DNA of 64,000 nucleotides from Streptomyces hyaluromycini (GCF_002217755.1 NZ_BCFL01000018.1:806001-870000), one strand, 5' to 3'. Positions 45,295 to 54,395 are shown, counted from the first letter of the stretch. Numbers and translations are program-made. Notes: generated by a model from the sequence alone, not told the origin.

Positions 45295-45765
45295 ATGAGT
45301 CTCGTACGCCGTGCCACGGCCGAGGACGCGGCGGAAGTGCTGCGTCTGCGCCAGGTGATGATCGACGCGCTGCCCGGTGGGGACGGCTCCACAGAATGGC
45401 ACGCCCAGGCGGGGCCGGCGCTGGAGGAGAGGCTGGGCGAGCCGGACGGGGACTTCGCCGCGTTCGTCGTCGACCATCCGGACCGGCCGGGGGCGCTGGC
45501 GGCGCTGGTGGCCGGGACCGTCGACTACCGGATCGGCAAGGCGGGCAACCCGCACGGCCGCTCCGGGTACGTCTTCAGCGTGGCCACCGACCCGGACGCC
45601 CGCCGGCGCGGGTACGCGCGCGCGTGCATGGAGGAGCTGCTGGCGTGGTTCCGTGAGCGGGGTGCGGGCCAGGTGATGCTGACGGCGTCCGCCGAGGCCG
45701 AGCCCCTCTACGCCGCCCTCGGCTTCGTCCACAAGCCGGACCCCACGATGACCCTGCGGCTCTGA
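45295..45765 (+). CDS. GNAT-family N-acetyltransferase
   Basis: This encodes 156 residues from ATG 45295. GNAT motifs: YVFSVATDPDARRRGYARAC (acetyl-CoA loop RRRGYA), MEELLAWFRERGAGQVMLTA and PLYAALGFVHKPDPTMTLRL. The substrate is unknown. It is divergent from the merR gene, which may regulate it, and is followed after 19 bp by the serine hydrolase gene. Confidence 0.9.
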   Translation: MSLVRRATAEDAAEVLRLRQVMIDALPGGDGSTEWHAQAGPALEERLGEPDGDFAAFVVDHPDRPGALAALVAGTVDYRIGKAGNPHGRSGYVFSVATDPDARRRGYARACMEELLAWFRERGAGQVMLTASAEAEPLYAALGFVHKPDPTMTLRL

Positions 45766-45784
45766 GCCGCTTAGGGTCGTGGGC

Positions 45785-46609
45785 ATGTCCTTGAACAGCC
45801 TCGCGTCGATCGCGAACTGGCCCGTCCCCACCGCCGCCGCGGGTGCCGTACGCGCCGACGGGACGGTCCTCGGTACGCACGGGCCGGTCGGACACCGCTT
45901 CCCGCTGGCCTCCGTCACCAAGCCGCTCGCGGCGTACGCGGTGCTGGTCGCGTACGAGGAGGGGGCGGTCGAACTCGACGAGCCGGCCGGGCCGGAGGGG
46001 GCGACCGTACGGCATCTGCTCGCGCACACCTCGGGGCTGGCCTTCGACGAGCACCGGGTGACGGCGCCGCCCGGGGAGCGGCGGCTGTACTCCAACGCCG
46101 GGTTCGAGGTGCTCGGGGACCATGTCGCCAAGGCGACGGAGATGCCGTTCGCCGAGTATGCGCGGCAGGCGGTGCTGGAGCCGCTGTCCATGACGTCGAC
46201 GTCGCTGGAGGGCTCACCGGCGAAGGACGGCGTGTCGTCGGTGTCGGACCTGCTCCGCTTCGCGGCGGAGCTGCAGGCGCCGAGGCTGCTGGATCCGCGG
46301 ACGGTGGCGGAGGCGACGCTGACCGTCCAGTACCCGGGGACGAAGGGGGTGCTGCCGGGGTACGGGCACCAGAACCCGAACGACTGGGGGCTGGGCTTCG
46401 AGATCCGGGACGGCAAGGCTCCGCACTGGACGGGTTCCTCGTCCTCGCCGCGGACGTTCGGGCACTTCGGGCAGGCGGGGACGTTCCTGTGGGTGGACCC
46501 GGAGGCGGGGCTGGCGTGCGTCGCCCTGACGGACCGGGCGTTCGGGCCCTGGGCGATCGAGGCGTGGCCGGTGTTCACTGACATGGTGCTGGCGGAGCTG
46601 CGCGGCTGA
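45785..46609 (+). CDS. Serine hydrolase of the beta-lactamase/PBP superfamily (class C fold)
   Basis: This encodes 274 residues from ATG 45785. The catalytic motifs are FPLASVTKPLAAY (SxxK with nucleophile Ser near 44), LYSNAGFEV (YxN near 103) and GHFGQAGTFLW (HxG, replacing KTG). No signal peptide is visible, so it is cytoplasmic. Such proteins are typically esterases or D-amino-peptidases rather than antibiotic-resistance enzymes. It is 19 bp after the GNAT gene, probably co-transcribed. Confidence 0.88.
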   Translation: MSLNSLASIANWPVPTAAAGAVRADGTVLGTHGPVGHRFPLASVTKPLAAYAVLVAYEEGAVELDEPAGPEGATVRHLLAHTSGLAFDEHRVTAPPGERRLYSNAGFEVLGDHVAKATEMPFAEYARQAVLEPLSMTSTSLEGSPAKDGVSSVSDLLRFAAELQAPRLLDPRTVAEATLTVQYPGTKGVLPGYGHQNPNDWGLGFEIRDGKAPHWTGSSSSPRTFGHFGQAGTFLWVDPEAGLACVALTDRAFGPWAIEAWPVFTDMVLAELRG

Positions 46610-46630
46610 GGTCGGCTGGGGGGCGGGGGG

Positions 46631-46828
46631 ACGCTTACCGGCGCTTGCAGGGTGCCTCCCCCAGAGGGGGGACCCCCAGCGCCCACCCGTGCCGCCCTGC
46701 GGCACGCCTGCCCGCAGCTGGGTAGCTGAAAAGGGGCGGCTGGGCAGCGCCCCGTAAGGGGCGCGGGGCTGTATCTGATGTGCGGCTCCGCCGCGTGGGC
46801 GCGAGCAACCCCCACCGGCCCGCAGCCG
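46631..46828. repeat. Dispersed repeat, composite copy E (R2 + R1 + R3)
   Basis: R2 at 46631-46720 matches the opposite strand of the 6.3-kb copy almost base for base (CTTACCGGCGCTTGCAGGGT; GCCCACCCGTGCCGCCCTGC). R1's CCCGTAAGGGGCGCGGGGCT follows, then R3, GTGCGGCTCCGCCGCGTGGG. This is the most complete copy and lies between two convergent genes. Confidence 0.87.
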
Positions 46829-46842
46829 ACGCACGGCCGCAG

Positions 46843-47499
46843 CTACCCCGCCGCCATCTCCCACATCAGCACTTCCGCCGGCGTCAGCCCCTCCGCCGCC
46901 AAGTCCTTCGCCCCCACCACCCGCACGGAATCTCCCGGCCCCAACTCCTCGCCCCCCAGCCGCACTTCCCCCCGCACCACGTGCACATAGACGTACGCCC
47001 CGTCCGGCACCGCCGTCCGCTCCCCCGCCCCCAGGCGGCGGACGTGCAGCATCGCGCCGGCCTCCGGGACCGCGTACGGGGTCGAGTCGGCGATGCCGCG
47101 GACGATGTCGTACGACGGCTCACCACCGGGGCGTACCGGTGCCAGCCACATCTGGACGAAGGTCAGGGGCAGCTCCCCGTCGTTGCGCTCCACGTGGCGG
47201 ACGCCCCCCGCGGCGCTCAGCCGCTGCACGTCGCCGTGGCGCACCACCGTCTCGTTGCCCGCCGAGTCGCGGTGGGTGAGCTCGCCCTCGACCACCCACG
47301 TCACGATCTCGGTGTGGCTGTGCGGATGCTCGTCGAAGCCGGCGCCCGGCGCCAGGCGCTCCTCGTTGCAGGCGATGACCGCCGCGAAGCGCAGGTTGTC
47401 GGGGTCGTAGTGCGGGCCGAAGGAGAAGGCGTGCGACGACTCGATTCCGGTCGCCGGGTCGCCTCCCGGGTAGCGCTGCGCCGCGCGCCGTACGTCCAT
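46843..47499 (-). CDS. Pirin-family protein
   Basis: This encodes 218 residues from ATG 47499. It is a bicupin: the first cupin carries DEHPHSHTEIVTWVVEGELT with the metal ligands His-His-His and Glu, and GDVQRLSAAGGVRHVE. The second is degenerate (VYVHVVRGEVRLGG). Pirins bind Fe and act as quercetinase-like dioxygenases or as regulators of pyruvate metabolism and transcription. In Streptomyces a pirin-like protein affects the central carbon and lipid balance, so proximity to fasR is worth noting. Divergent from fasR. Confidence 0.88.
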   Translation of the reverse strand: MDVRRAAQRYPGGDPATGIESSHAFSFGPHYDPDNLRFAAVIACNEERLAPGAGFDEHPHSHTEIVTWVVEGELTHRDSAGNETVVRHGDVQRLSAAGGVRHVERNDGELPLTFVQMWLAPVRPGGEPSYDIVRGIADSTPYAVPEAGAMLHVRRLGAGERTAVPDGAYVYVHVVRGEVRLGGEELGPGDSVRVVGAKDLAAEGLTPAEVLMWEMAAG

Positions 47500-47572
47500 C
47501 ACGGAACCACGGTAGACCGCAGTCGGCACCCGGCGGCGCATGCTCCCGTCCGGATAAGGCAGTCTTGTCCCC

Positions 47573-48778
47573 GTGCCCGAACCCGTAACGCGCAAGTCCG
47601 ACCCCTCGGCTCATCCGGCCCACCCGCACTCCGCGACCCTGAAGCGGCTGGAGAAGTCGTCCGGCAGCCTCGCCGCCCAGGCCATCGCGCGCATGGACGA
47701 GACCCTGTCGTGGTACCGGGCCATGCCCCCGGAGAACCGCTCCTGGATCGGGCTCGTCGCCCAGGCGGGCATCGCGGCCTTCACCGAGTGGTTCCGGCAC
47801 CCGGACGCTCCGCAGGCGATCTCGACGGACGTGTTCGGGACCGCGCCGCGGGAGCTGACCCGGGCGATCACCCTGCGGCAGACCGTGGAGATGGTGCGGA
47901 CCACCATCGAGGTCATGGAGAGCGCGATCGACGAGGTCGCGGCTCCGGGCGACGAGCGCGTGCTGCGCGAGGCGCTGCTCGTGTACGCCCGTGAGATCGC
48001 CTTCGCCACCGCCCAGGTGTACGCCCAGGCCGCCGAGGCACGCGGTGCCTGGGACGCCCGGCTGGAGTCGCTGGTGGTCAACGCGGTGCTCAGCGGGGAG
48101 GCGGACGAGGGGGCGGTGAGCAGGGCCGCGGCTCTGGGGTGGAACTCCCCCGACCATGTCTGCGTGGTGCTCGGGACCGCGCCCGAGGGGGACAGCGAGC
48201 TGACCGTCGAGGCGATCCGGCGGGCCTCCCGGCACGCCAAGCTCCAGGTGCTGACCGGGGTGCTCGGGGACCGGCTCGTCGTCATCGCGGGCGGCAACGA
48301 CAATCCGCTGGCCGTGGCCAAGTCGCTGATCGGGCCGTACGCCGCGGGACCGGTCGTCGCGGGGCCGGTGGTGCCGGATCTGCTGGCCGCCACGCGGTCC
48401 GCGCAGGCCGCCGCCGCGGGGCTCAAGGCCTGTTCCGCCTGGCAGGACGCGCCGCGGCCGGTGCTGGCGGACGATCTCCTTCCGGAGCGCGCCATCGCGG
48501 GCGATCCGAGCGCGCGCGAACAGTTGGTGGAGGAGATCTACAGACCACTGGAAGAAGCCGGTTCGGCACTGCTGGAAACGCTGAGCGTCTATCTGGAACA
48601 GGCGAGCAGCCTGGAGGGCGCGGCCCGGATGCTCTTCGTTCACCCGAACACCGTGCGCTACCGGCTTCGACGTGTGACTGACGTCACCGGGTGGTCGCCG
48701 TCCGATGTACGATCCGCCTTCACACTGCGGATCGCGCTGATCCTGGGGCGTCTGGTCGATGGAGATCTCCAGCCATAG
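47573..48778 (+). CDS. fasR: FasR, PucR/CdaR-type activator of fatty-acid synthesis
   Basis: This encodes 401 residues from GTG 47573. The N-terminal helical region (about 20-165) and GGDEF-like middle domain lead to the C-terminal PucR HTH: SVYLEQASSLEGAARMLFVH-PNTVRYRLRRVTDVTG near 340-375. It sits directly upstream of fabD-fabH-acpP-fabF in the same orientation, as FasR does in Streptomyces coelicolor, where it activates that operon. It is probably autonomously transcribed from the pirin-divergent promoter. Confidence 0.93.
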   Translation: MPEPVTRKSDPSAHPAHPHSATLKRLEKSSGSLAAQAIARMDETLSWYRAMPPENRSWIGLVAQAGIAAFTEWFRHPDAPQAISTDVFGTAPRELTRAITLRQTVEMVRTTIEVMESAIDEVAAPGDERVLREALLVYAREIAFATAQVYAQAAEARGAWDARLESLVVNAVLSGEADEGAVSRAAALGWNSPDHVCVVLGTAPEGDSELTVEAIRRASRHAKLQVLTGVLGDRLVVIAGGNDNPLAVAKSLIGPYAAGPVVAGPVVPDLLAATRSAQAAAAGLKACSAWQDAPRPVLADDLLPERAIAGDPSAREQLVEEIYRPLEEAGSALLETLSVYLEQASSLEGAARMLFVHPNTVRYRLRRVTDVTGWSPSDVRSAFTLRIALILGRLVDGDLQP

Positions 48779-48780
48779 GA

Positions 48781-48806
48781 TTTTGTCGGGGGTCCACAAA
48801 ACCCCC
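48781..48806 (+). promoter_or_regulatory. Candidate FasR operator/regulatory hairpin upstream of fabD
   Basis: TTTTGT and ACAAAA form an inverted repeat around CGGGGGTCC, and GGGGGT also pairs with ACCCCC just beyond. The 90-bp gap between fasR and fabD is otherwise unremarkable. It may be a FasR site, or a weak fasR terminator. Confidence 0.5.
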
Positions 48807-48867
48807 TCGTGTTCTTCGTCCCTGTCCCCACGGGCGGCCGTGGCCGTCCCCAAGAGAGAGTGTGAGA

Positions 48868-49788
48868 GTGCTCGTACTCGTCGCTCCCGGCCAGGGCGCC
48901 CAGACCCCTGGCTTCCTGACCCCCTGGCTCGACCTTCCCGGTGTCGAGGACCGTCTGCGCGCCTGGTCGGACGCCATCGGTCTCGACCTGGTGCACTACG
49001 GCACGCACGCCGACGCGGACGAGATCCGGGACACCGCGATCGCCCAGCCGCTGCTCGTCGCCGCGGGACTCGTGTCCGGCGCGGCACTCGGTGACATGGC
49101 GAACATCGCCCCGGGCGCGGTCGCCGGGCACAGTGTCGGCGAGATCACCGCCGCCGCCTTCGCGGGCGTCCTGGACGACACCGCCGCGCTGGGCCTCGTA
49201 CGCAAGCGTGGTCTGGCGATGGCCGAGGCCGCCGCGATCACCGAGACCGGCATGTCGGCGCTGCTCGGCGGCGACCCGGAGGTCTCCGTCGCGCACCTGG
49301 AGAAGCTCGGTCTGACCCCGGCGAACATCAACGGCGCAGGCCAGATCGTCGCCGCGGGCACCCTGGAGCAGCTCGCCGCACTCAACGAGGACAAGCCCGA
49401 GGGTGTCCGCAAGGTCGTCGCCCTCAAGGTCGCCGGTGCCTTCCACACGCACCACATGGGCCCCGCGGTCGAGAAGCTGGCCGAGGCGGCCAAGGAACTC
49501 GCGCCGCTCGACCCGAAGTTCACCTACGTCTCCAACAAGGACGGACAGGCCGTCGCCACCGGCGGGGAGATCGTGGACCGCCTTGTCGGCCAGGTCGCCA
49601 ATCCGGTCCGCTGGGACCTGTGCATGGAGACCTTCAAGGAGCTCGGCGTCACCGCCCTCCTGGAGGTGTGCCCCGGCGGCACCCTGACCGGCCTGGCCAA
49701 GCGCGCCCTGCCCGGCGTGAAGACGCTGGCCCTGAAGACCCCCGACGACCTCGACGCGGCCCGCGAGCTCATCGCCGAGCACAGCTGA
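48868..49788 (+). CDS. fabD: Malonyl-CoA:ACP transacylase FabD
   Basis: This encodes 306 residues. GTG 48868 is preferred to GTG 48862 because it gives the conserved start VLVLVAPGQGAQTPGF. The nucleophile is Ser89 in GHSVGEI, and the later AGAFHTHHM contains the catalytic His. It loads malonyl groups onto ACP, supplying FabH and FabF and polyketide synthases. It is the first gene of the fab operon, followed by fabH after 17 bp. Confidence 0.95.
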   Translation: MLVLVAPGQGAQTPGFLTPWLDLPGVEDRLRAWSDAIGLDLVHYGTHADADEIRDTAIAQPLLVAAGLVSGAALGDMANIAPGAVAGHSVGEITAAAFAGVLDDTAALGLVRKRGLAMAEAAAITETGMSALLGGDPEVSVAHLEKLGLTPANINGAGQIVAAGTLEQLAALNEDKPEGVRKVVALKVAGAFHTHHMGPAVEKLAEAAKELAPLDPKFTYVSNKDGQAVATGGEIVDRLVGQVANPVRWDLCMETFKELGVTALLEVCPGGTLTGLAKRALPGVKTLALKTPDDLDAARELIAEHS

Positions 49789-49805
49789 GTTAGGAGCCCA
49801 CTGCG

Positions 49806-50837
49806 ATGTCGAAGATCAAGCCCAGCAAGGGTGCCCCGTACGCGCGCATCCTCGGTGTCGGCGGCTACCGCCCGATCCGTGTGGTGCCCAACGAGGTGAT
49901 CCTGGAGACGATCGACTCCTCCGACGAGTGGATCCGGTCGCGCTCGGGCATCGAGACCCGGCACTGGGCGGGCCCGGACGAGACCGTCGCCGCGATGTCC
50001 ATCGAGGCCTCCGGCAAGGCGATCGCGGACGCGGGCATCGACGCCGAGCAGATCGGCGCCGTGGTCGTCTCGACCGTCTCGCACTTCAGCCAGACCCCGG
50101 CCGTCGCCACCGAGATCGCCGACAAGCTGGGCACGAACAAGGCGGCCGCCTTCGACATCTCCGCCGGCTGCGCGGGCTTCGGCTACGGCCTGACGCTCGC
50201 CAAGGGCATGGTGGTGGAAGGTTCCGCCGAGTACGTGCTCGTCATCGGCGTGGAGCGGCTCAGCGACCTGACCGACCTGGAGGACCGGGCCACCGCCTTC
50301 CTGTTCGGCGACGGCGCGGGCGCGGTCGTGGTCGGCCCCTCGCAGGAGCCGGCGATCGGCCCGACGGTCTGGGGCTCCGAGGGCGACAAGTCCGAGACCA
50401 TCAAGCAGACCATCCCCTGGGACCGTTTCCACTTCGGCGACAGGGCCGAGCTTCCGCTGGACAGCCAGGGCAACGTCAAGTTCCCGGCGATCACGCAGGA
50501 GGGCCAGGCGGTGTTCCGCTGGGCCGTGTTCGAGATGGCGAAGGTCGCCCAGCAGGCGCTGGACGCGGCCGGGATCAGCGCGGACGACCTGGACGTCTTC
50601 ATCCCGCACCAGGCCAATGTGCGGATCATCGACTCGATGGTGAAGACTCTCAAGCTGCCGGAGCATGTCACGGTCGCCCGTGACATCCGCACCACCGGCA
50701 ACACCTCGGCCGCCTCGATCCCGCTCGCTATGGAGCGGCTCCTGGCGACCGGCGAGGCGAAGAGCGGCGACACCGCGCTCGTCATCGGGTTCGGGGCGGG
50801 TCTCGTCTACGCCGCCACTGTCGTTACCCTCCCCTAG
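49806..50837 (+). CDS. fabH: Beta-ketoacyl-ACP synthase III (FabH)
   Basis: This encodes 343 residues from ATG 49806. Thiolase fold with active-site Cys122 in DISAGCAGFGYGL, His in FIPHQANVRI near 263 and Asn in TTGNTSAASIP near 298, the complete C-H-N triad. It condenses acyl-CoA starters (branched in Streptomyces) with malonyl-ACP to start fatty-acid synthesis. Located between fabD and acpP. Confidence 0.95.
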   Translation: MSKIKPSKGAPYARILGVGGYRPIRVVPNEVILETIDSSDEWIRSRSGIETRHWAGPDETVAAMSIEASGKAIADAGIDAEQIGAVVVSTVSHFSQTPAVATEIADKLGTNKAAAFDISAGCAGFGYGLTLAKGMVVEGSAEYVLVIGVERLSDLTDLEDRATAFLFGDGAGAVVVGPSQEPAIGPTVWGSEGDKSETIKQTIPWDRFHFGDRAELPLDSQGNVKFPAITQEGQAVFRWAVFEMAKVAQQALDAAGISADDLDVFIPHQANVRIIDSMVKTLKLPEHVTVARDIRTTGNTSAASIPLAMERLLATGEAKSGDTALVIGFGAGLVYAATVVTLP

Positions 50838-50927
50838 GCACTCCGTGCCGGATCATGCATCCGGTGCGGGAACGCCGACTGCAACACCGCAGCAACCGTC
50901 TGGAACATCTAAGAAGGAGCGCCTGAC

Positions 50928-51176
50928 ATGGCCGCCACTCAGGAAGAGATCGTCGAAGGTCTCGCCGAGATCGTGAACGAGATCGCCGGCATCCCGGTTG
51001 AGGACGTCCAGCTGGACAAGTCCTTCACCGACGACCTGGACGTCGACTCGCTGTCCATGGTCGAGGTCGTCGTCGCCGCTGAAGAGCGCTTCGACGTCAA
51101 GATCCCGGACGAGGACGTCAAGAACCTCAAGACCGTCGGCGACGCGACCGGCTACATCCTCAAGCACCAGGCCTGA
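50928..51176 (+). CDS. acpP: Acyl carrier protein of fatty-acid synthase
   Basis: This encodes 82 residues from ATG 50928, with AAGAAGGAG upstream. Four-helix ACP with the phosphopantetheine site Ser41 in LDVDSLSMVEVV. Highly acidic. It carries growing acyl chains between FabD, FabH and FabF. The 90-bp gap from fabH could allow a separate ribosome entry or an additional promoter. Confidence 0.95.
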   Translation: MAATQEEIVEGLAEIVNEIAGIPVEDVQLDKSFTDDLDVDSLSMVEVVVAAEERFDVKIPDEDVKNLKTVGDATGYILKHQA

Positions 51177-51261
51177 GGCAGTTAACTAGCCTCCGGCTGC
51201 AATGCCCCGCCACCCGGCGGTGGCGCCGTCGAATCCCGTATCCGTTGGAGAAAGAATTCCC

Positions 51262-52524
51262 GTGAGCCCGACCAATCGCACCGTGGTCGTCACCGGTATC
51301 GGCGCAACCACACCGCTGGGTGGCGACGCAGCTTCGTTCTGGGAGGCCCTGGTCGCCGGCAAGTCCGGCGTCCGCCTCCTGGAGCAGGACTGGGCGGCCG
51401 AGCTGCCCGTCCGTATCGCGGCGCAGATCGCCGTCGAGCCGGGCGAGATCATCCCTCGTCCGCAGGCCCGCAAGCTGGACCGGTCCGCGCAGTTCGCGCT
51501 GATCGCCGCCAAGGAGGCCTGGAAGGACGCCGGTTTCACCGCCAGGGCCGGTGAGGACGCGTCCGCCGACCCCGACCGGGTCGGCGCGGTCATCGCCTCC
51601 GGCATCGGCGGTGTGACGACCCTGCTGGACCAGTACGACGTGCTCAAGGAGAAGGGCGTACGCCGTGTCTCCCCGCACACCGTGCCGATGCTGATGCCCA
51701 ACTCGCCGGCCGCCAACGTCGGTATCGAGCTGGGTGCGCGGGCCGGTGTGCACACGCCCGTGTCGGCCTGCGCCTCCGGCGCCGAGGCCATCGGGTACGC
51801 CATCGAGATGATCCGCACCGGGCGTGCGGACATCGTCGTGGCCGGCGGCACGGAGGCGGCGATCCACCCGCTGCCGATCGTCGCGTTCGGCAACATGATG
51901 GCGATGTCCAAGAACAACGACGACCCCGAGGGTGCGTCGCGTCCCTACGACTCCGGCCGTGACGGCTTCGTCCTCGGTGAGGGCGCGGGCGTGATCGTCC
52001 TGGAGTCCGAGGAGCACGCGAAGGCGCGCGGGGCGCGCATCTACGCCGAGGCGGTGGGCCAGGGCATCTCGGCCGACGCGCACCACATCACGCAGCCGGA
52101 GCCGTCGGGCAACGGGATCGCGCACGCGCTGCAGAACCTGCTCGACAGCACGGATCTGAAGCCGGCCGAGATCGTGCACGTCAACGCGCACGCCACGTCC
52201 ACGCCGCAGGGTGACGTGGCCGAGATCAAGGCGCTGCGGAAGGTGTTCGGCGACGACGTCGACCACATGGCCATCTCCGCGACCAAGTCGATGACCGGTC
52301 ACCTGCTGGGTGGTGCCGGTGGTATCGAGACCGTCGCGTCGATCCTGGCGCTGGTGAACCGGACGGCTCCGCCGACCATCAACCTCGACGACCTCGATCC
52401 CGAGGTCAACGCGGACGTGGTGCGGGGCGAGGCCCGGCAGCTGCCCGAGGGCAGGATCGCCGCGCTGAACGACTCGTTCGGGTTCGGCGGGCACAACGTG
52501 GTCCTTGCGTTCCGGACGATCTGA
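51262..52524 (+). CDS. fabF: Beta-ketoacyl-ACP synthase II (FabF)
   Basis: This encodes 420 residues. GTG 51262 follows GGAGAAAG; the in-frame ATG at 51202 has no site. The thiolase-fold triad is Cys near 170 (VSACASGAEA), His near 310 (VNAHATSTPQGD) and His near 347 (KSMTGHLLGGAG). It elongates acyl-ACP with malonyl-ACP. It is the last gene of the fab cluster and ends in a strong terminator. Confidence 0.95.
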   Translation: MSPTNRTVVVTGIGATTPLGGDAASFWEALVAGKSGVRLLEQDWAAELPVRIAAQIAVEPGEIIPRPQARKLDRSAQFALIAAKEAWKDAGFTARAGEDASADPDRVGAVIASGIGGVTTLLDQYDVLKEKGVRRVSPHTVPMLMPNSPAANVGIELGARAGVHTPVSACASGAEAIGYAIEMIRTGRADIVVAGGTEAAIHPLPIVAFGNMMAMSKNNDDPEGASRPYDSGRDGFVLGEGAGVIVLESEEHAKARGARIYAEAVGQGISADAHHITQPEPSGNGIAHALQNLLDSTDLKPAEIVHVNAHATSTPQGDVAEIKALRKVFGDDVDHMAISATKSMTGHLLGGAGGIETVASILALVNRTAPPTINLDDLDPEVNADVVRGEARQLPEGRIAALNDSFGFGGHNVVLAFRTI

Positions 52525-52544
52525 GAAACGCCGTTTCAAAGCTT

Positions 52545-52577
52545 GTGGCCCGGACTCCTTGTCGGAGTTCGGGCCAC
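52545..52577 (+). terminator. Terminator of fabF
   Basis: GTGGCCCGGACTCC (52545-52558) pairs with GGAGTTCGGGCCAC (52564-52577) with one G-T pair and a 5-base loop. It is 21 bases after the fabF stop. Confidence 0.87.
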
Positions 52578-52608
52578 TTCGCGTTTCGTTGTCGGCTGAC
52601 AGCCCGGT

Positions 52609-52700
52609 GGGGGCTGATCGCGCAGTTCCCCGCGCCCCTAAAAGACCAGGGGCGAGCGCCCCTTCAGGGGCGCGGGGAACTGCGCGATCAGCCACGACGG
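52609..52700. repeat. Dispersed repeat R1, full inverted-repeat copy
   Basis: GGCTGATCGCGCAGTTCCCC at 52612 is the start of a 28-bp arm, matched inverted and perfectly by AGGGGCGCGGGGAACTGCGC onward to 52692. The loop is about 25 bases and carries its own GCGCCCC/GGGGC pairing. It is the most symmetrical copy and lies between fabF and the convergent DUF3145 gene. Confidence 0.88.
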
Positions 52701-52721
52701 CGCCGCAGACGGCAACCGGCG

Positions 52722-53216
52722 TCAGACCACCTGGTGGAGCCAGCGGACCGGGGCGCCCTCGCCTGCGTAGCGGAAGGGCTCCAGTTCGTCGTCCCAGGGC
52801 TTGCCGAGGAGTTTGGCGATCTCTGCTTCCAGGTTGGTCTCGCCGCGCTGTGAGCGGGTCAGGGCGGCCCTCAGGCGGTCCTCAGGGATGAGGATGTCGC
52901 CGTGGATGCCGGTGACCGCGTGGAAGATGCCGAGGTCGGGGGTGCAGCTGTAGCGCTCGCCCTCGGCCTTCACGCAGGGCTCGGCCGTGACCTCGAAGCG
53001 GAGCAGGTGCCAGCCGCGCAGTGCGGACGCCAGTTTGGAGGCCGTGCCGACCTCGCCCTGCCAGGAGAACTCGGAGCGCCAGGTGCCGGGGGCGGCCGGC
53101 TGGCGGATCCAGTCGAGGTTGACGCGCGTGCCTAGCACCCCGGCGACGGCCCACTCGACGTGCGGGCACAGCGCGCGCGGCGCGGAGTGCACGTACAGAA
53201 CTCCACGTGTCGTCAC
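52722..53216 (-). CDS. DUF3145 protein
   Basis: This encodes 164 residues; GTG 53216 follows GGAGG by about 5 bases. Features: MTTRGVLYVHSAPRALCPHV, VNLDWIRQPAAPGTWRSEFS and SCTPDLGIFHAVTGIHGDIL, then LLGKPWDDELEPFRYAGEG. DUF3145 is an actinobacterial family of unknown function, conserved beside the fab cluster in Streptomyces, so a lipid-related role is possible. Soluble. Confidence 0.87.
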   Translation of the reverse strand: MTTRGVLYVHSAPRALCPHVEWAVAGVLGTRVNLDWIRQPAAPGTWRSEFSWQGEVGTASKLASALRGWHLLRFEVTAEPCVKAEGERYSCTPDLGIFHAVTGIHGDILIPEDRLRAALTRSQRGETNLEAEIAKLLGKPWDDELEPFRYAGEGAPVRWLHQVV

Positions 53217-53473
53217 CGGAACCTCCGGGCAGAGCGGGACATCTTGCTGGCTGGCTGGCTGGCGGCAGTGGCACGACGGCCGCGTTGATGGCGAGGCTAC
53301 CGTGCGGTGGCGCAAGGAGTGTGACGTACCGTCGGTCCCACAGCCAGGAAACCCCCGCCATTCACCCAGGGGGACGCTTGTACGGGGGTGGTCCGTTGCA
53401 GCGCGCGGGGCGGGAACTCCCGTGCGTTGTTATGAAGGGGGACGAACAGGACGACGGAGAGGACCGACGGGGT

Positions 53474-54373
53474 ATGCGCAAGCAGCGACGCCGGCGTTCG
53501 CGTGCCCTGGCAGGCGCCGTCGCCGTCACCGCCGCGCTGGGGGTGGCCGGATGCGATGTCCTCGGGGGTTCCTCCGGCGCGACCGGGAGCGAGAAGACGC
53601 GGGCCGCCCGGACCGTGCAGGTCTGGGACCGCAGCCCGGCCTCGATCGCGGCCGTCGGTGACTCCATCACGCGCGGCTTCGACGCCTGCACGGTGCTCTC
53701 GGACTGCCCGGAGGTGTCCTGGGCGACCGGCACCAGCGACCAGGTGGACAGTCTGGCGGTACGGCTGCTGGGGCGGGCGCAGGCGGCCGACCACAGCTGG
53801 AACTACGCGGAGACCGGCGCCCGGATGGCCGACCTGCCGGGACAGATGGCCGACGCGGCCGTACGCAGGCCGCAGTTGGTGACGGTGATGGCGGGGGCGA
53901 ACGACGCCTGTCGTACGTCGGTGCGGGCGATGACCTCGGTGGCCGACTTCCGCAGCGAGTTCGAGGACGCGCTGGGCACCCTGCGCAGGTCGCTGCCGAA
54001 GACGCAGGTGTACGTGGCGAGCGTGCCGAACCTGAAGCGGCTGTGGTCCGAGGGGCGGACCAATCCGCTGGGCAGGCAGGTGTGGAAGCTGGGCATCTGC
54101 CCGTCCATGCTGGCCGACGCGGACGATCTGACCAGCGTGGCGACCGTCCGCCGGGACAAGGTGCAGCAGCGGGTCGAGGAGTACAACAAGGTGCTGAAGG
54201 AGGTCTGCGCCAAGGACCGGCGGTGCCGTTTCGACGGCGGGGCGGTGTACGCGTACCGCTTCGGGACCGACCAGTTGAGCCATTGGGACTGGTTCCATCC
54301 GAGCACCGACGGCCAGTCGAAGCTCGCGGCGATCGCCTACCGGGCCATCACCGCGAAGGACCCGGTGGACTAG
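53474..54373 (+). CDS. SGNH/GDSL hydrolase lipoprotein
   Basis: This encodes 299 residues from ATG 53474. A basic N-terminus and lipobox GVAGC (Cys27) make it a lipoprotein. SGNH blocks: AVGDSITRGFDA (Ser64), GANDACRTS near 142 (Asn) and DWFHPSTDGQ near 272 (Asp-x-x-His). Two Cys pairs may form disulfides. An esterase on the outer face of the membrane, possibly deacetylating wall or lipid substrates. Confidence 0.9.
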   Translation: MRKQRRRRSRALAGAVAVTAALGVAGCDVLGGSSGATGSEKTRAARTVQVWDRSPASIAAVGDSITRGFDACTVLSDCPEVSWATGTSDQVDSLAVRLLGRAQAADHSWNYAETGARMADLPGQMADAAVRRPQLVTVMAGANDACRTSVRAMTSVADFRSEFEDALGTLRRSLPKTQVYVASVPNLKRLWSEGRTNPLGRQVWKLGICPSMLADADDLTSVATVRRDKVQQRVEEYNKVLKEVCAKDRRCRFDGGAVYAYRFGTDQLSHWDWFHPSTDGQSKLAAIAYRAITAKDPVD

Positions 54374-54395
54374 ACCCTTGGCTTAGGGTTTCCCC

